From Campylorhamphus procurvoides (lineage: Eukaryota > Chordata > Aves > Passeriformes > Dendrocolaptidae), in contig WBMV01007810.1 in assembly GCA_013396655.1 (NCBI GenBank), positions 124,001-188,000 on the forward strand: a DNA stretch of 64,000 nt. Reading direction: 5' to 3'. A program made the position numbers and the translations under genes. Positions 36,689-50,720 of this stretch are shown piece by piece (within the stretch, counting starts at the first letter, position 1; each line of letters opens with the position of its first letter). The notes beneath the pieces are model-generated. The model worked only from the letters and a program-made list of their open reading frames with translations, did not search any database and was not told the origin of the DNA.

Positions 36689-39600
36689 TAAGGGTGAAGT
36701 GACTCTTCTTCAAAGGCTCCCTTCTGCAGTGTAACAGGATGGTGAGGAGAGGTGTGCAATGCCCAGAGAGCCCCACCTTCAAGTGCCTCCATCTCCCAGA
36801 GTGCTTGGCTGAAGGAAAGATAGAAGATGCAACTACTCTGCTGGTGTGCAGTACCAGTGTGTTCCCACCTCACACCTGCCTCTGTACGGGAGGAGTGGTC
36901 TTAGCTGAGCTGAGGGATAAAGTGCATTAGAAGAGGGTGGAGAAGAAGCTGGAAAAGGTCTGTCTCTCCTATGCCTCTGCATGAGCAGCTCTTCACCTCC
37001 TTTCTGTGCTCCCCAGAGTGACAGAAACTTTTTTTATCATTCTTTTGTTTCAACAGCCTGCACTTACTTGGAAGGAAAAGATAAAATTTGAAGGAAAAAG
37101 AAATGTTTTTTGAGCTGTTCCTTGTTTCAAACATGCCAGCCTGCTTCTAGTCTTAAACAATGCCTTTGTTCACAAGGCTGGGACATGTCCCTTGGCCAGG
37201 AGGGTGCTTAGATCCTTCCATTTGCAGCTAGTGCTTGACATATGGTTTTGCTGCTGCATGCGGAAGAATAAATGAAATGAGCTCTGGGTTTCCGGGAGAA
37301 CTCATGGCATCTCAGCCAGGGATATTTGTTATGCCTTCCCTGTGATAAGTGATCCTGCTTGAACAGAGCCCAACTTTTTACATTTTAAATTGGGTTAGTT
37401 TTCTTTTAAATCTATTTTCTGCTTATTATAACTTGCTTACAGGGTCATGGTTTGCTCTCAGCTGATTCCACTGAGCTACCAGTTGGTCAGAGCCCCTGCC
37501 GAAGTGCACCAGATTTGACCAGATGTGTTGGCAGAGGCTTCATCTATACTAGAGAACCTAAACATCTGGTTTAGATGGTTAGCAAGCTCCCTGACCATGT
37601 TTTTGGCTCTAAGCTAGAAAAGACCTGGACACAATTTGTGGAAAAGCTTGTGAAAGAGCAGTTCCCATATATTTCTTTATGGACCAATTAACCCTGAGTC
37701 TGGTATCAGTTTCTGTTAACATCAGAGTCCCCGGACAGGTCTGCCATCAAGCTCAGGATTCACTTTTAAGGCTCTGTAGAACTTATTGCATGAATATAGG
37801 GAGCAGCTTTCCTGGTGTTTGACAGCATCTCTAGGTCTATGGACATATCAGCAGACAAGAGGAGTTTGGACACACCCATCCTATTTTGATGGAGAATTTA
37901 GGTGGCTTGTCATGACTCATGCCATGCCCTGCAGGCCTTGGACCTCACACCTGGTTTTATTTCATGACACAGATACAACCAGACACTCAGCAGGCCTTTG
38001 CTTGGCTAGAGCAGTGGTGAGGACAACAGAGCTGCCAGGCAGTCTTGCTGCTGCCAGAGGCACAACCTTCCCATGCAAGGAGGGACGGTGATGTCAACAG
38101 CCTTTGTTCACCAGCAGGGAGGCAGTGCTGGGGCCAGTGCAGGACACTCATCTGCCTGCCATGAGACAGCTTTCAGCAACTCTCCTTTCACTCTGCAGTG
38201 CCACTGACTGGCAAGTTTTGTGGTGGTTTACAAAGATACTTCTTTTTCGTTTCCCGTTTGGCCTCTCAAAATGCAAGTCTCCATGAACCAAACTCTGCGT
38301 TGCCTGAGAAGAGATAAGTTTACATAGGTGACATTTCAACACAAACAAAACCTGCAGCAGATGATAGGATTAACATTCACCCCAAAGGCAACAGCAGCTG
38401 CTGAGCCTTTAGATGAGAAAAATGGAAAAAACTGGGAAAATGGAGAAGATCAGATTACAAAAACAGCTCTGCTTTACCCAGCTAGAAAAATTAAGCTAGG
38501 CAAGCATGCAAGGACAGCAGAGTGTTCGAGCATAACAAATTTTCTTGCCCCAGGTGTCTTATAACCTTAATAAGTAGCACAGCCTAGAGAAGAGGCTGGA
38601 GACAAGGAGCAGAGGCAGGTGCTGTACTCAGTGGCCTGCCAGCCCCAGAGACAAAGCTGGACATCTCTGGCTGTGGTAGGAAGGCAGGCACGAGGAGAGC
38701 CAGGGTGAGTTCTTTCTTCCTCCTGCCCCTGTCTTTTTCAGACTCACTGCTGGTTGAGTAGAGCTGATGTTTGCTCTGGTCCCACCTTCTCTTTGGAGAG
38801 CTTTCAGTAGTGAATCCAGCTGTAGCAGCCTGATACTGCTTCACAAATTTAGCCCTCAAAACACGACAGCTGATGGAGAGTCACACCTCAAAGAGTGGTA
38901 GAAAGGTGCTGAGAAATGGGATGAGATTGCTACATATTCTCAACATGTAGGCACTTTGGCCACATGGGCTGCCTTGACACAGAATGGGTGCAGTCAACTC
39001 TCAGTTCCCTGCAGAAACCCATAGCAGGGGTTCTGTCCACTGGACAGTATCCAACTCAGCAGGATCCTGGTTCTCAGATGGGTTTCTGAGGTACTGGTGA
39101 CATTTAATCAGAGCTTCCATTTCTCTGTCTTCTATGAAATGAGAGGTTTCAAAGACTCCTTGCCACCCTACAACAGGCATTACTGACTTTTTCTCTCACA
39201 TGCTGCCTGTGGCATGGTTCAGTGGTCTGATCTCCACCTGCAACACATAAACCCTTGAATTTCAAGGTTGTAGCTACAACCCCAATCTTATCTCCCTTGC
39301 CTCCAGCTGTTCCAGGCTGTCAGGATCAGATGTGTCCTCCACAGAAGCATGGCACTCTGCCCATTCATAAGTTCAGAAAATTCCTCAATCAAGACAAGCA
39401 CAGTCTCAAAACCTGGGTGCCCCAAGAGAGCTATTATCTGCCTGTTATTTCAGCAAGCTCTTGAAGAGCTGCTTTGTTTTCATTCTGCAAGTGTACCTAC
39501 ACTAATCTGCTCCTGGTATGAGCCTTTAGGGATTTCAGTGCACAACCTGACTTCCTCTCCTTCTGGATGTCTTTAGAGGTACAAAAAAAAATATCTCAGT

Positions 39601-42284
39601 TCTTAGTCATGTTTTGCCTTGTTTTTATTTTGTAGCTGGACCTTTCTTTTTGTTGAAAACTTCCTTACAGTGAAAATATTTTATTCTGCTTAATGCCCAC
39701 ACTCCTTCCAACACACCTCCTGAAGTTTTACAGTGTCTCTGAGAGTGACATCCATTGTAGATGGTGCTTTCAGATGAGAGACAAACACTCCTCTGTTATT
39801 CACTCAACAGAGAATAGGTGCAGCAAATTCCCCACACACTCCTGTTTCCTTTGTGGAGGGAGAGGTGGACGCAAGAGAACATCTTTTTGGGGATAAACAG
39901 GTGCTTCCCAGCAGACCAGGATGGCATAGTTAAGCTGCAGAGTATCTGTGTGGTACCCAGCCCATATTGGATAAGCCATTTCCTGGAGCTCTTGCTCTGA
40001 AAGATGAGGAAGGGATCCCTGCCTGTCTCTTGATGTAGACCTGATGTCAGCCACTGGCCGTGCTCTTATACTCAGCTTTAGGTCAGAAATACTTTCTGCA
40101 GTCCCAGCCAGTCTCTGCTATGCATTGTATCTGTGCAGCAACAGTTCCCCTGTGCCCCTGGGGCTGCTACAGCCCCAGTGTCTTTTGGCAGTGCCTCTGG
40201 GATGGAGGTGGTGTGCTGATGGCCATCCTGCCACTACTCCAGACAGTTTTGATCTACTGCCAGGAGATGTAATTTGTATTTGATTGCCATTCATAGCTAG
40301 ACACAATTAACTACCATTCCCAGAGTTACTGGCAGGCAGACTTGTTTTGTCCTTTAACATAAACCTAGACAAACCTACTGCAAGAACATCCCACCTCCAC
40401 CTACCAGATCCTCTCTAAGCATTTTTTGTAAGTATTCTTCTAGTTCTTCTAGGGATAAGGGCATAATTTAAACAAGCAGACCATGTCATCTCACAAGAAA
40501 ACCTTTGCTCTTGAACTGGCTTGGATGTACCAGCCTGCAAACTGGTCAACTTCATTGCCCACATACTTTTCAAATAGCTATTTGGCTTCCATAAGCTATC
40601 AAATGAATGTGTTGGAGCAGATGAGGTTGACACAACTTTACACAGGTAAAATAGAAAGCATCTTTTCAGATGACTAACATGACTTTGTGTTTTCAGATCA
40701 ATCTGCTGGAGAATGACAGTGGAGAGAAGGCAAATTTTATACTGGGATGTCACTACATAAATCAGTTGATCTTGGATTCTAAGAGCAAAGCAATAGAAGG
40801 GAGTTTGAAAGGAGAAAAAAGGGTAAGCCATCTCTTTAGTCTGTGTACAGACTTTTATTAATGTGGTATTCAAGACAAGTTCTCTTCTCCCCCTCCCTTT
40901 CCAATGTCCTTTGCACAACACCTTAAGCTACAAATCCTTTGGCTCTGTCAGCATGGAAATTGCTGCCACTTTTGCTCAATGTCAGTACTGGTGGTGCTGG
41001 ACACTCCAGTTTTTTTGCCTCATGACTGTCCGGTTCCCCTGCACTTACTGACTATCCTCAATTCACTGTGGAAACCCAAAGGAAAACCTGCACAGGTACC
41101 CACAGTGATACAGAGATGTGGGTGATAGCACATGTACCTCCTGCTGTCACGGCCATGCCATGAAAAAAGCTGCCCTGTGGAAGAAGAGGAGTCCACAGGC
41201 TGGAATCAGAAGCCCTTGTTTGATGGACTGGGCCTCTGAGAGCTGCAGACTTTTCTCCCTGCAGCCTTTGAATGACACCTCCAAGTGGCTGGACCAGCCT
41301 TGCTCCCTCCTGGGGCAGTTTGGTCAGCAGGAATGCTTTGGCACATACAGGTTGTTCTGTTTCCCCAAAGAGAGCACAGCTCTCTGGCCAAAAGATTTTA
41401 TGGCCAGTATGATCAGACTTACCTGCAGGCTTTTGCCAGCTTTGTTATATTGATCAGGGCTGAGGGTAAATGACACTCCCAGAGATAGAGCTTTGTCAGA
41501 AAAACCTCCTAGTGTGCCTTAATCTTAACAGTGGCCCTTCTGGTTCTATATCTCTGATTATTTTTAGTTTGCCTTTGCAGTAGACAGACCCATACCTTTC
41601 TCATGAATAATGTGAAATTTGCCAGGTTCAGAGTGCACATTTTAATTAACTCCGTGCTTGCTTGAAAGAAAATGATATTGCTGCATTTTCATTTGATAAT
41701 TCAAGTAATACTCGCTGAGTGTTCACTCCTGACCTGCAAGCTCTCATATTTAAAATAAGTTGGGAGATGGGGGGGGGGGAAAGGCGTTTTTTGGCAAGGA
41801 AACTGCTGCCCTCAGGCTATTAATGCACCTTAATTCTGAACAGAAAATGAAATCACTTTGGGCAGGTGCCAAGCAATACAATGACTTTCTCTGATTTGGG
41901 GGAGTTCTTGAACAGCCTTTCCCACAAGAAGTAAGAGCCATACCCTTCATTCTGCTCTCACTTTACACCCATTTTATACCCCTAGCAAGGCAGTGTCCCA
42001 GCAGTTTCCCCAGATTAACAATCATTGACACTGTCATTTATTTTGTTGTTATGTCTTAGGGCCTGTGTTTACTGTTGTTGACATTGGACTTCACACCTAC
42101 AGAGCCAGTGGGCACATTTTTTTCCTCTAATTGTGTTTTTGAGCATAATTACCTCTGTATGGCATCATTTGCTGGTCCACTGGTAGCATTACTCAGAAGG
42201 GAAGATGTCTGAACCTCTTCCTGAAAGGCAGAAGACCTGTGATAGTCATCAGGCTGCTCAAAAAAGCCAAGTAGCATCCTCTTG
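36689..42284. other. Intergenic desert, segment 3
   Basis: No exon, RNA gene or repeat family recognised. A poly-G run lies at about 41770-41779. Open frames are short and unmatched. Confidence 0.5.
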
Positions 42285-42986
42285 TCACTGATTTGTCCTG
42301 GGGCATGATGCGTGGTCTGATGCTATAGTACTGACAAAAGGGGCTGTCCCACTTCTCTTCTGCTCCCCTGGGGGCTTCTGGCCACCTCTTATCCCCTGAC
42401 TGGGACTAGACATGAGAGACTGTGAGTGAACCAGATCAGCTAACTTATTTGGCTGGAAATTAGCCCAGGAAAATGTCCATGGGGTGAGTGTGCTGGTGTG
42501 AGTGAATGCCTGGCCATGCAATGATAGGGACAGGTGCGGGAGCAGGATGGCTTCAGTTGCTGGCAACCCACTCTTAAATGTCCCTTGAGTAGTAGCTGCT
42601 AAGATATTGGCTCCTTTCTTGTGGTGTGTGGAAATGCAAGCATTGCACGAGAGGACTGCAGAAGATGTGATAAGGAGCAGAGGGGGACAGAGCAGGGGCG
42701 TGGGGGTTTTCTGGAAAGGCAGAAAAATATGTGGGCTGGAGCTGAGCACTTTGTGGGCTGTGGGGACTGGTGAGGGACTCAGGGTAAATGAACAGCAAAG
42801 CTCACCAAAAGAGAACATTTCTGCACAAACAGAGATTATTGAGAAGAAAAAAATAAAACCAAAACTGGTCAGGAAGAGCCCAGTAGTGAGTGGAGAGTTG
42901 AGGCTATAAGGAAAACTATGTTTTGACAGACAGGAATGACATGCTGAAGGAGAACGTTTTAACAGGGTCAAACCAGAAAGGGGCAC
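42285..42986 (-). other. Longest unexplained open frame (233 codons), probably noncoding
   Basis: A - strand frame from ATG at 42986 to a stop at 42285. The peptide is rich in Ser, Leu, Pro and Thr, with a hydrophobic stretch around residues 35-55 (LTTGLFLTSFGFIFFFSIIS). I recognise no domain and no splice or promoter context. The + strand here is purine-rich, which lowers stop frequency on the - strand, so chance is the better explanation. Confidence 0.2.
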
Positions 42987-43799
42987 AAGGAAAAGTAACG
43001 GTGAAGAGCCATTTAGCAGTTGATCAGAGGGAGCTCAGAAAGCACAGACATCTATAAGAAGAATGTGGGGTGGTGGTACCTCATAAAATGGAGAGCAGAG
43101 GATAGCAGAATGCCATGGGCATTGCTGAGAGAGGGAGGGGTTAGCAGAGGGCCTGAGCTACATCCAGCAGTTAAAGCAAAGCAAGCAGCAGAGAAACATC
43201 AGCAGGATGTTGGTGAGGTGCATTGCACCGTGCAAAGCAACAAGAAGGCCTGACTCTCCAGAGTCCAGGTGAGAGCTTGTCATTTGAGCTGCTGGAAGGG
43301 TAGCCGGCCCTACCCACATGTGTGACGGCAGAGCACCTCCAAGGACAGCAGTTCAGCAGCACTGACATTGCACTCTTCCTGACACTGCACAGAGCAGGGG
43401 GAAAAAAACACTGGTGAGGCATCTCTAATTCTGATAATAGGGCCTAGGAGACACACTGGTGACATTGGGTCTTCTCATGGGGGCACAAACCAGCTGCCTC
43501 CCTTGGACAAAGTAAAGTAGAAGCACAGCCCAAGCTGTTCCATGAACACCATGGTGAGACTGGCAGAATGCAGAGACCTGCATTTGGCACAGCAGGGAAA
43601 TGCAGTGTTTCAGACAGATATACATCAACATGTCAAATATCTCCAAGTGCTGTGATACAGAAAAGCCAGCAAAAGCAGTCCTGGGAACAAAAGCCTTCAG
43701 TCCCTGAAATTTGATAAAAAATCTTAAAGCCTACCTCACAGCAGAGAAATTTTTTTGGATTTTGAAGACATGGGATGGATAGTTTGCCAGGACCCTGAG

Positions 43800-44470
43800 T
43801 CCACTCTTCCCATTCCAGGATTTTGGCTGGCAGCTCCAGACCAACTGGCTGGTCAGAACTGGTGAGAAAAAGAGAGCTGGAAGAAGCATTTATAGAGGAT
43901 CCCCTGCATAGCTCTGCTGAGACACTTTCATGGGAAATGCCCCCTCCTTAGCCTGGGAACTGTTTTTAAGTCACGGCTCTCTCATGCTTGGTTCCCCCCT
44001 GAGCCATGCCATGGCCGTGTTCATGCCAGGCTGGTACCCTGCTGATGGGAGCCCTGACCCTGCCACAGGCTCTTGATTTCCTGGGGGAACCTCAGGCTTG
44101 CCTCATTACTTTGGGAGCTGCTGTTCCCTGTTGTGGTTTCATTGTGCCTGCCATGCTGGGACAAGGGCACTTGTCCAGCAATGGATCTGTGCTGCAGTGG
44201 ATAATGATGGATTATATCTCCTTTGCTGCAGGGAAATTGAATCAGCAGGAATCACTGAAGATGGCATCCAAGACTCTCTTGGGATTCCAACACAACCCCT
44301 CCCTGCAAGGGACCAGCAACTGCCTGAAATTATGGACACACACCACGATATCCACCAACAGCAAGGCTGGAAAAGGGGTGGGGAGCAAAGCCTGTGCTGC
44401 AGCTAAAGACAATTGAGCAAGTGAACGAAACACTGGAATCATCTTGCACAGTAATCACAGAAAGAGAGAA
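43800..44470. other. GC-richer unexplained segment, possible old repeat
   Basis: Local composition is richer in GC than the flanks. Two overlapping + frames (44006-44416 and 44098-44406) and - strand frames are all open. The texture resembles an inserted element such as a retroelement terminal region, but I cannot match it to a named family and see no clear terminal repeats. Confidence 0.25.
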
Positions 44471-46646
44471 ACATCATTATAATGTGTAGCTGTATAGGCT
44501 CTTGAGATAGAAAGAAAGCAATAAAACACTGCCCTTTACACACCCGAGATGAGATCACCTATCTGCTCTCCACACCAAATATGCTACCATGTGGGCACAA
44601 ACAACTCAGGCTGGACTAAGAAAGCAGAATGTTAATGACTAAGAAGACAGCATTTCAAGTGTCTGCCACTAAAAATACTGCCTATCCTGGAGATAGGCAG
44701 TTCCCAAAAGATTCCCAAAATAACACAAAGCTGGTGAAGGGTGAGAGTCACTCTTGATAATCTTATGCATGACAGACCCAGAGATAAACATGACAAAATC
44801 CCCCAAAACTAAGCATTACCTACAAGAAGCAGAGAGTGCAGCCTAAAACTGAGTCACAGCAAAATGCAAATCCATGGGAAGGAACTGAGTTATTTTGTTC
44901 ACACTGCAGAAAGAGGAGACAGATTTGATTCAAAGTAAAGAAGGCAGCTAATGAACAGCAGCTTCCCTCTCAAAGTCAGCAAACACACAAGAATATTGAC
45001 ATACCTATCAAGACTTATACCATGAGCAGCATAAATGCACAGCTTACAAACTGGGGAAGGGTATAAATGAGGAAGACTAAGAGGGGGTGGTGGCAAGGAA
45101 ACTTTGAATAAGATCTCCAAATCAGCAAAACAAAGGAAAATACCATGTCAGACAGTTAAAGTAGTAGGAAGGACTTCTGGTAGCATAAGGATGAATTGAA
45201 GCCAATGCTGCAAAACTACATTCCTAGAAAAACATTTGTTTGGTTGTCAGAGCTTTCTCTGGCATAAGCCTGGACCACAGGCTAACACTGCAAGCAGGTC
45301 ATGGTCCCTTAAGACATGTTCTTTTGTACAACTCTCATGCTCCTTTACAACCAAGTAATTCACATCTAACTCTAAACATAGAAAGGCTCACATTGAAAAG
45401 GAAAATATAATCAGGGAAAGACAAGTTCTTCTCTGACATATCTTTGTCCTTGAAATTTCATACAGAATAGGAAAAAAGAAGAGTTTGAGGAAGGAATCCA
45501 TATTGATAGTACAACAGTCATCAGTGTCTACATTTAAGTTATCCAAAATAGCAAGAGAAGCAGAGTGTGGGATGTGCTGGGTTTTAAAAGGAAGCAAAGA
45601 GAGCAGAGTGACCTGCACAAGCATAACAAGCTCCCTTGGCTATCACAGACTTTTGGAATGAGAAAAATTGTCTGCAGAAAAAAGACTCAAGCTGAAAGGT
45701 AAGGAGAAACATTGATTCCTAGCAAAATGGATATTAAAAAAAATAAGTAAAGGGCATTTTGCTGTAGTGCTTAATAAAAAGAAAGTAAAAGAAAACACAA
45801 GTTTTTGACATGGTGTGAAAGCACGGGTAGAACAAAATATGGGACATTGCTGCTCAAACAGAAACAATACTGTAAGAGATGAATCACAGTTTGTGTTATT
45901 GGCAGAAACTCACAATTGATGCACTCGTTAGAAGAGACAGCGTACTTATCATGAATTATTGTCAAAAGGTAACTTTTGTTTAGCTACATCATTACCATAC
46001 AAATTTTACTGCACCGTGTCAAATCCCACAGAGGCAACATTTGCTCAGTATACAATGATGCCTGCTGTTTTCAGATAAAGACAGTGGGGTCCAGGAGAAG
46101 TTCTTGGGATGTCAAACGCTGTCTGTGTGATTAATGTATTGGGAGGGTGGGGACAGACTGTGAGGAGCCAGCTATATGTGGAGACATACACAGAGTTGTA
46201 CCATTAATTGTTATCGCCTACAGTTTCTGAGCTGACCTTAGAAACCAGCAGGGAGGCCACTCACACCACAAGGGCTGAGCTCACTAAATGACATAGCAGA
46301 GTTCCAATGCAATGGCAAGCTCTTTCTCTGCTGTCCACTGCCTTCTCCAGCTGCCCCTTATTTGAATCAAATGGCAGTATATGTCATGATCTGAGCTTTT
46401 TCCCATTTGTAAAGAGGAGGAGGTGAATTTTAAGAGAGACATGGCAAACAATTCTGGGATCCTGTTTCCTCTTGTTTGTGTACGGGCATGTAAAAATGAA
46501 CTGAGCCATAGGGTGGGGAGTGGGACTTCAAATGTTGACTTAATTCAGTGGTGGTCACTGTTTGCTGAGGGCAATAGCAGCTAAGCCTGTGCAAGACTTT
46601 GACTGTTTGATACAATATCAAAAGTGTCAGAGACTACTGAAATTTA
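44471..46646. other. Intergenic desert, segment 4
   Basis: AT-rich single-copy sequence. No recognised gene or repeat. Confidence 0.5.
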
Positions 46647-46735
46647 GGGACATGGTTTAGCAGGACTTGGCACTGCTAAGTTTGCAGTTGGACCCAATGA
46701 TCTTAAGTGTCTTGTCTAAATTAAATGATTCTACT
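46647..46735 (+). mobile_element. CR1 LINE 3' tail, + orientation
   Basis: The run gggacatggtttagcaggac, ttggcactgctaag, cagttggacccaatgatctt and aaattaaatgattcta matches the last ~90 bases of CR1 elements. Confidence 0.85.
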
Positions 46736-47559
46736 AACTCAAAGAAGAAACTTGTGGTTTTAGACCAAAAAATTGAACATGTGACTCAGCCAGAACCAAA
46801 GAATAAAAGACAAAAGAAAAACTTTGCCAACTCATCTGTTTCTCTAAAAGCCCAGCGTGAAGCCTCCAAATTTCCCACACTTCCATAAGGGAACATACAA
46901 CCAGTGAAGCAAGAATGGCTTGTCATCTGCAACAGGTGTCAGAAGAAAGAGGTAATGGTCTTATCTTCCCTTTGAACACCAAGTTAGATGTTGCACTGGT
47001 CCCAGCTGTCACCTAATTTTTGACCCATCGTAACAGAAATGCAACAGTTTTGCAAGGGAAGGGAGATGGCCAGCAGGACTGTGCATCCAGAGCATGCAGG
47101 GAGGAGAAAAGAGTGTTTATGTTGGAGGTGGGCTAACTAACATCACATCCAATATGCATTTGCAAAAGATAAGTCAGTTCTGGCTCATCTGAAAATGCCA
47201 AGCTCACCAAAAATACCAGCATCTCATGGGACTTCTGTTGTTTTCAAAGCTCTGTAATTTGAACATATTAGGACATGGAGGAATGCAAGCTGTTTAGTGA
47301 GATCACAAAATTCTTCCATGAAACTTGTGCTGTTTTCAGTCCTGCTGCACTGTCTTTGGAGGGTTTGCCAAAAGGTATTTACAGGCCAGGCTCCCAGAGA
47401 GTGGGGTTACTTAACTAGGAGGGCTCAGATGTCTCAAGTATTGGTTTTAGAGGACAGAGTTGGTGGAAAAGAGAGTCCACATACCCAGAATTGAGGAATG
47501 AGTGTGGGAATATGCACTTACTACTCCAGATCATAAGCCATGGAATTTCCTTTGCTGCA

Positions 47560-48162
47560 ACCTGTATCAATTGCCACTTATCCTTTCAGCTTGGACCTCT
47601 GTGAAGAGTATGACTCTCCCATAACCCTCCCTTTAGTCAAAGACAGCAAGTAAGTCCCCCACAACCTTGTTTTCTCCAGTATGAACAAATCCAGGTTCCT
47701 CAGCCTCTCCTTATGCATTAAATACCCCAGATCCCTGATTTTCATGGTGGACCCCACTCAGTATATTATTATCATCCATGCCTGGTAAGACCAGAACTGG
47801 AAAGACTGCTCCAGATACAGCCTCATGAATGTTGAATAAAAGGAAATAAATAAATAGATAGATAATCAATAAAAGAAAATAATTGCTTCCCTTGACTTGT
47901 GCAGTCCAGAATGCTGAGTGCACGTCTGACTTCAATAAGTGTTTTTTAGGAGCCTAAAGCCTGTTTCTGCAGAGCTGTTTTCTGGACAGTTAGTAGCCAG
48001 CCTGCGCTGGGAAGAAATGCAAAACTTTGCCCCCGTCACTGTTGAACTTTGTGAGGTTTCTGACAGCCCTCTTTGCCAGCTTATTTAGGTCCTTCTGAAT
48101 GGCAGCACTGCCCTCCAGCACACCCATCACTACTCTGGGTTTGTATCCTCTGTGAACTCAAG
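47560..48162 (-). mobile_element. CR1 LINE internal fragment, - orientation, diverged
   Basis: In + strand order it shows aacaaatccaggttcctcag, cctctccttatgcattaaat, an agaccagaactggaaagact block, gttgaactttgtgaggtttc, and then ggtccttctgaatggcagca with ctgccctccagcacacccatca. These correspond to successive blocks of an antisense CR1. It is old, with indels, and an A/GATA-rich insertion lies near 47838-47880. Confidence 0.8.
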
Positions 48163-50199
48163 GTGTTCTCTTCCTCCTTTTCCTCCCATAGATGGGGATG
48201 TTACATGGTATTTTCTCCACTATTAACACTTTGAGAAATGTTACTCACAAGTGGCTACCCATTAGACTTTGGAATGTTGACCTCTACGCTTCGAGTTCAG
48301 CCTGGTTTTTACTCACTTTGCAGTCCACTTATCCAGTCAATACCACGCTGTGTTGGCTACAAGGATACTATGGACCAACGTTCTAGTAATCTAGCACTTA
48401 ATTTTGGTGAAGGAGAAACATGTATGCACCTCAACAGCAGTCATCAAAGAGTTTACCTGTATCACATTTGGCCACATCTTCTCAGCTGGCAATAGATCAG
48501 CTGGACCAAAGCTCTGTGGAAGGTGGTAGAGAGGGATACAGGGCCAGAAGTTAGACATGGCAGTAAAACTGTCAGGGAATTGTGGCAAGTGGCCAGAACC
48601 ACAAGCTGTGCTATGCCAGTCACAGATGGGAAATGGAAGTTTGTGACATTTAGTATTTCAACCCAAAATCTGAACAGATTTTCATGAGACAATGTTAAAA
48701 AAGGTATCTTTCCATGGCTTATGTACCCTGTCACATTTCGTAGACTTGCTACAACACTGCAAGTATTGCAAGAAAAAGGAAAGTCATGAAAAGGTGAGGG
48801 AAGAGCTTTTTTATTTTATGTTAAGGAATGTATCAGGATGCCAAGTTTTAGGAGTGTGAACTCCTCTGTAAAATCAAAGGAATCAGGATCCCATTTTCAG
48901 CCAGGGTCCACTACTTGTTTCTAACAGTTGGTCACAGGAATCAGTTTGCTGTAGCCCAGAAAGACTGGTATTTGTGCTGATAAATTCAAACCATTTCCTG
49001 AGGGATCTGATAAGGTCAGCTGAGGATCTGAGAGAAAAAAAACAAAGGGAGTGGATCCTCTCTCTCATGTAAAGTTCTTGCTTCAGCTCCCTGAATTTCT
49101 ACTGCTTTCTGGAATGGCTGAAAAAACAAATCTGCACTGTTAAAACTATTCTTTTCCAAAGTTCCCTTTCAGAACACAAGGACGCTATTTCTGTAAGAAC
49201 TTAAAAGGAAATACATGTCTGAGACGGAGAGCAAGAATGGAAAATTTCAGTACAAACAAACGGTAAATGTTTGGCATCCAGGACAAGGTTTTGTAATGCT
49301 CAGTAAGAGAGGGGCTGTCTTGTTGGCTCTACCAATGGTCAGATTTCTGAGTAAAGAAAAAAATGTTCCTGTTGGAATGTTTTTTCTTTTGCAGAAAATG
49401 CTCCAAGAGGCTGTTATGGTTGAGAAGTAGAAGGTATTTTTTCAGATGGAGTCCAGTATGTTCCGAAAAAATGTCCATCCCCTCTTTGTCTTCCTTTTCC
49501 TTGTCCCAGCCTTTGTTGAACTCTTTAGGCACAACTTTTTTCTTTCTCCTGCTGTACTCAGTCTTCCCAGCTCCAGCCCACTTCCTTCTGCCTGAGATCA
49601 GCCTTGCTAGCAGCGTAGAAATGGAAACAAATGCCTTTAGTTTGTGTTTTCTGCACTTTACAGGACTGTGAGATGATGGAAAGCTTTGGTGCAACCTTAG
49701 CTGTCCATCAGGAAGGTCAGTTCAAGTTAAGTACCATCATTAGGAATGCAAGACTGCAGCCATCAGGCTTCATGGTCATTCCCATCTCCCATCAGGAAAT
49801 GACCCAAGGATGTACATTTCTCTACCGATCATCAATTGCTTTTCCCAAGGATACAAATCTGGCTGTCTTACGAGTGTGTTTCCATACATAAACACTAAAA
49901 TTAGGCATTTTCACTATTACTTTTGTTTGGAAGGTAAGCAACCATGAGAAGTTGTGTCTGGGGAGAAAAACAGTGTCCATATCTCCATGGCATCACATCA
50001 GCTGAAGGCCACTGCAATGGCCCTGACATGTCCCACTCACTGGATGGGTGTGTGGGTACCAGCTTTGCTCTTCATAGGTTTGGGCAGGGGCAGCAGCAGG
50101 AGTTTATTTGCAGGGTTGACAAATTTTCCTATATGATTCCCAGCTGGAGGCAAGGAGCCAGTTATTTCTGTGCTATTCTGACACCTTTGCCAGTTGCCC
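48163..50199. other. Intergenic desert, segment 5
   Basis: No recognised gene or repeat. The frames open at 49329-49694 (-) and 49363-49671 (+) overlap each other and match nothing known to me. Confidence 0.45.
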
Positions 50200-50720
50200 A
50201 AGCAGCCTGGGGAAGGAAAGACATTTACCTGCAATGCAGAGCAGAGCAGTGAGGACCAGATGGGAAGAAAAAAGGTTATATTGGGCCAAGCCTCCTGGCC
50301 CTGAAACAGGGAGAAAGCAGTGACTGTTGGTAACAAAGGGGGACAAAGGATGTGTAGGACAGGAACAGTAGGATCTGGAGTACTGAGGGAGATCAGACTC
50401 AGAATGGGGAGACACAGCCAGAAGCAGCTGAGGTGGAGGGGCTCTGGGCAACCTGAGGAAAGAGACTGGAAAGGATAGGTGACTGGACAAAGAGCTAAAG
50501 AAAGGGAGCCTTGGATCAGGGGATGGATGTTTGGGGGAATGGCAGTGAGAAGAGGAAGGAGGCTGAGCCTCAAAGATGAAGGTAGATGGGTACTTTGGAG
50601 GCAAGTAGAGAAAGCACACAGGGAGTGATTTCAAGGAGGGGAGGCAGTGACTGGAGAGCAAAGAGGACTGGGATGAGAAACCAGCTCTGTGTACAGGAAG
50701 GACCAGGCCAAGGTAGGAAT
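50200..50720. other. Purine-skewed tract
   Basis: The + strand is strongly enriched in G and A over about 500 bp. As a consequence two overlapping - strand frames stay open (50037-50573 and 50173-50661). They are rich in Ser, Pro and Leu and share no frame, which argues that composition, not coding, explains them. Confidence 0.55.

Noticed and set aside
50037..50661. Two overlapping - strand frames of 178 and 162 codons
   Set aside because: They lie opposite a purine-skewed tract, are in different frames, and are Ser/Pro/Leu rich with no recognised domain. Composition explains them.
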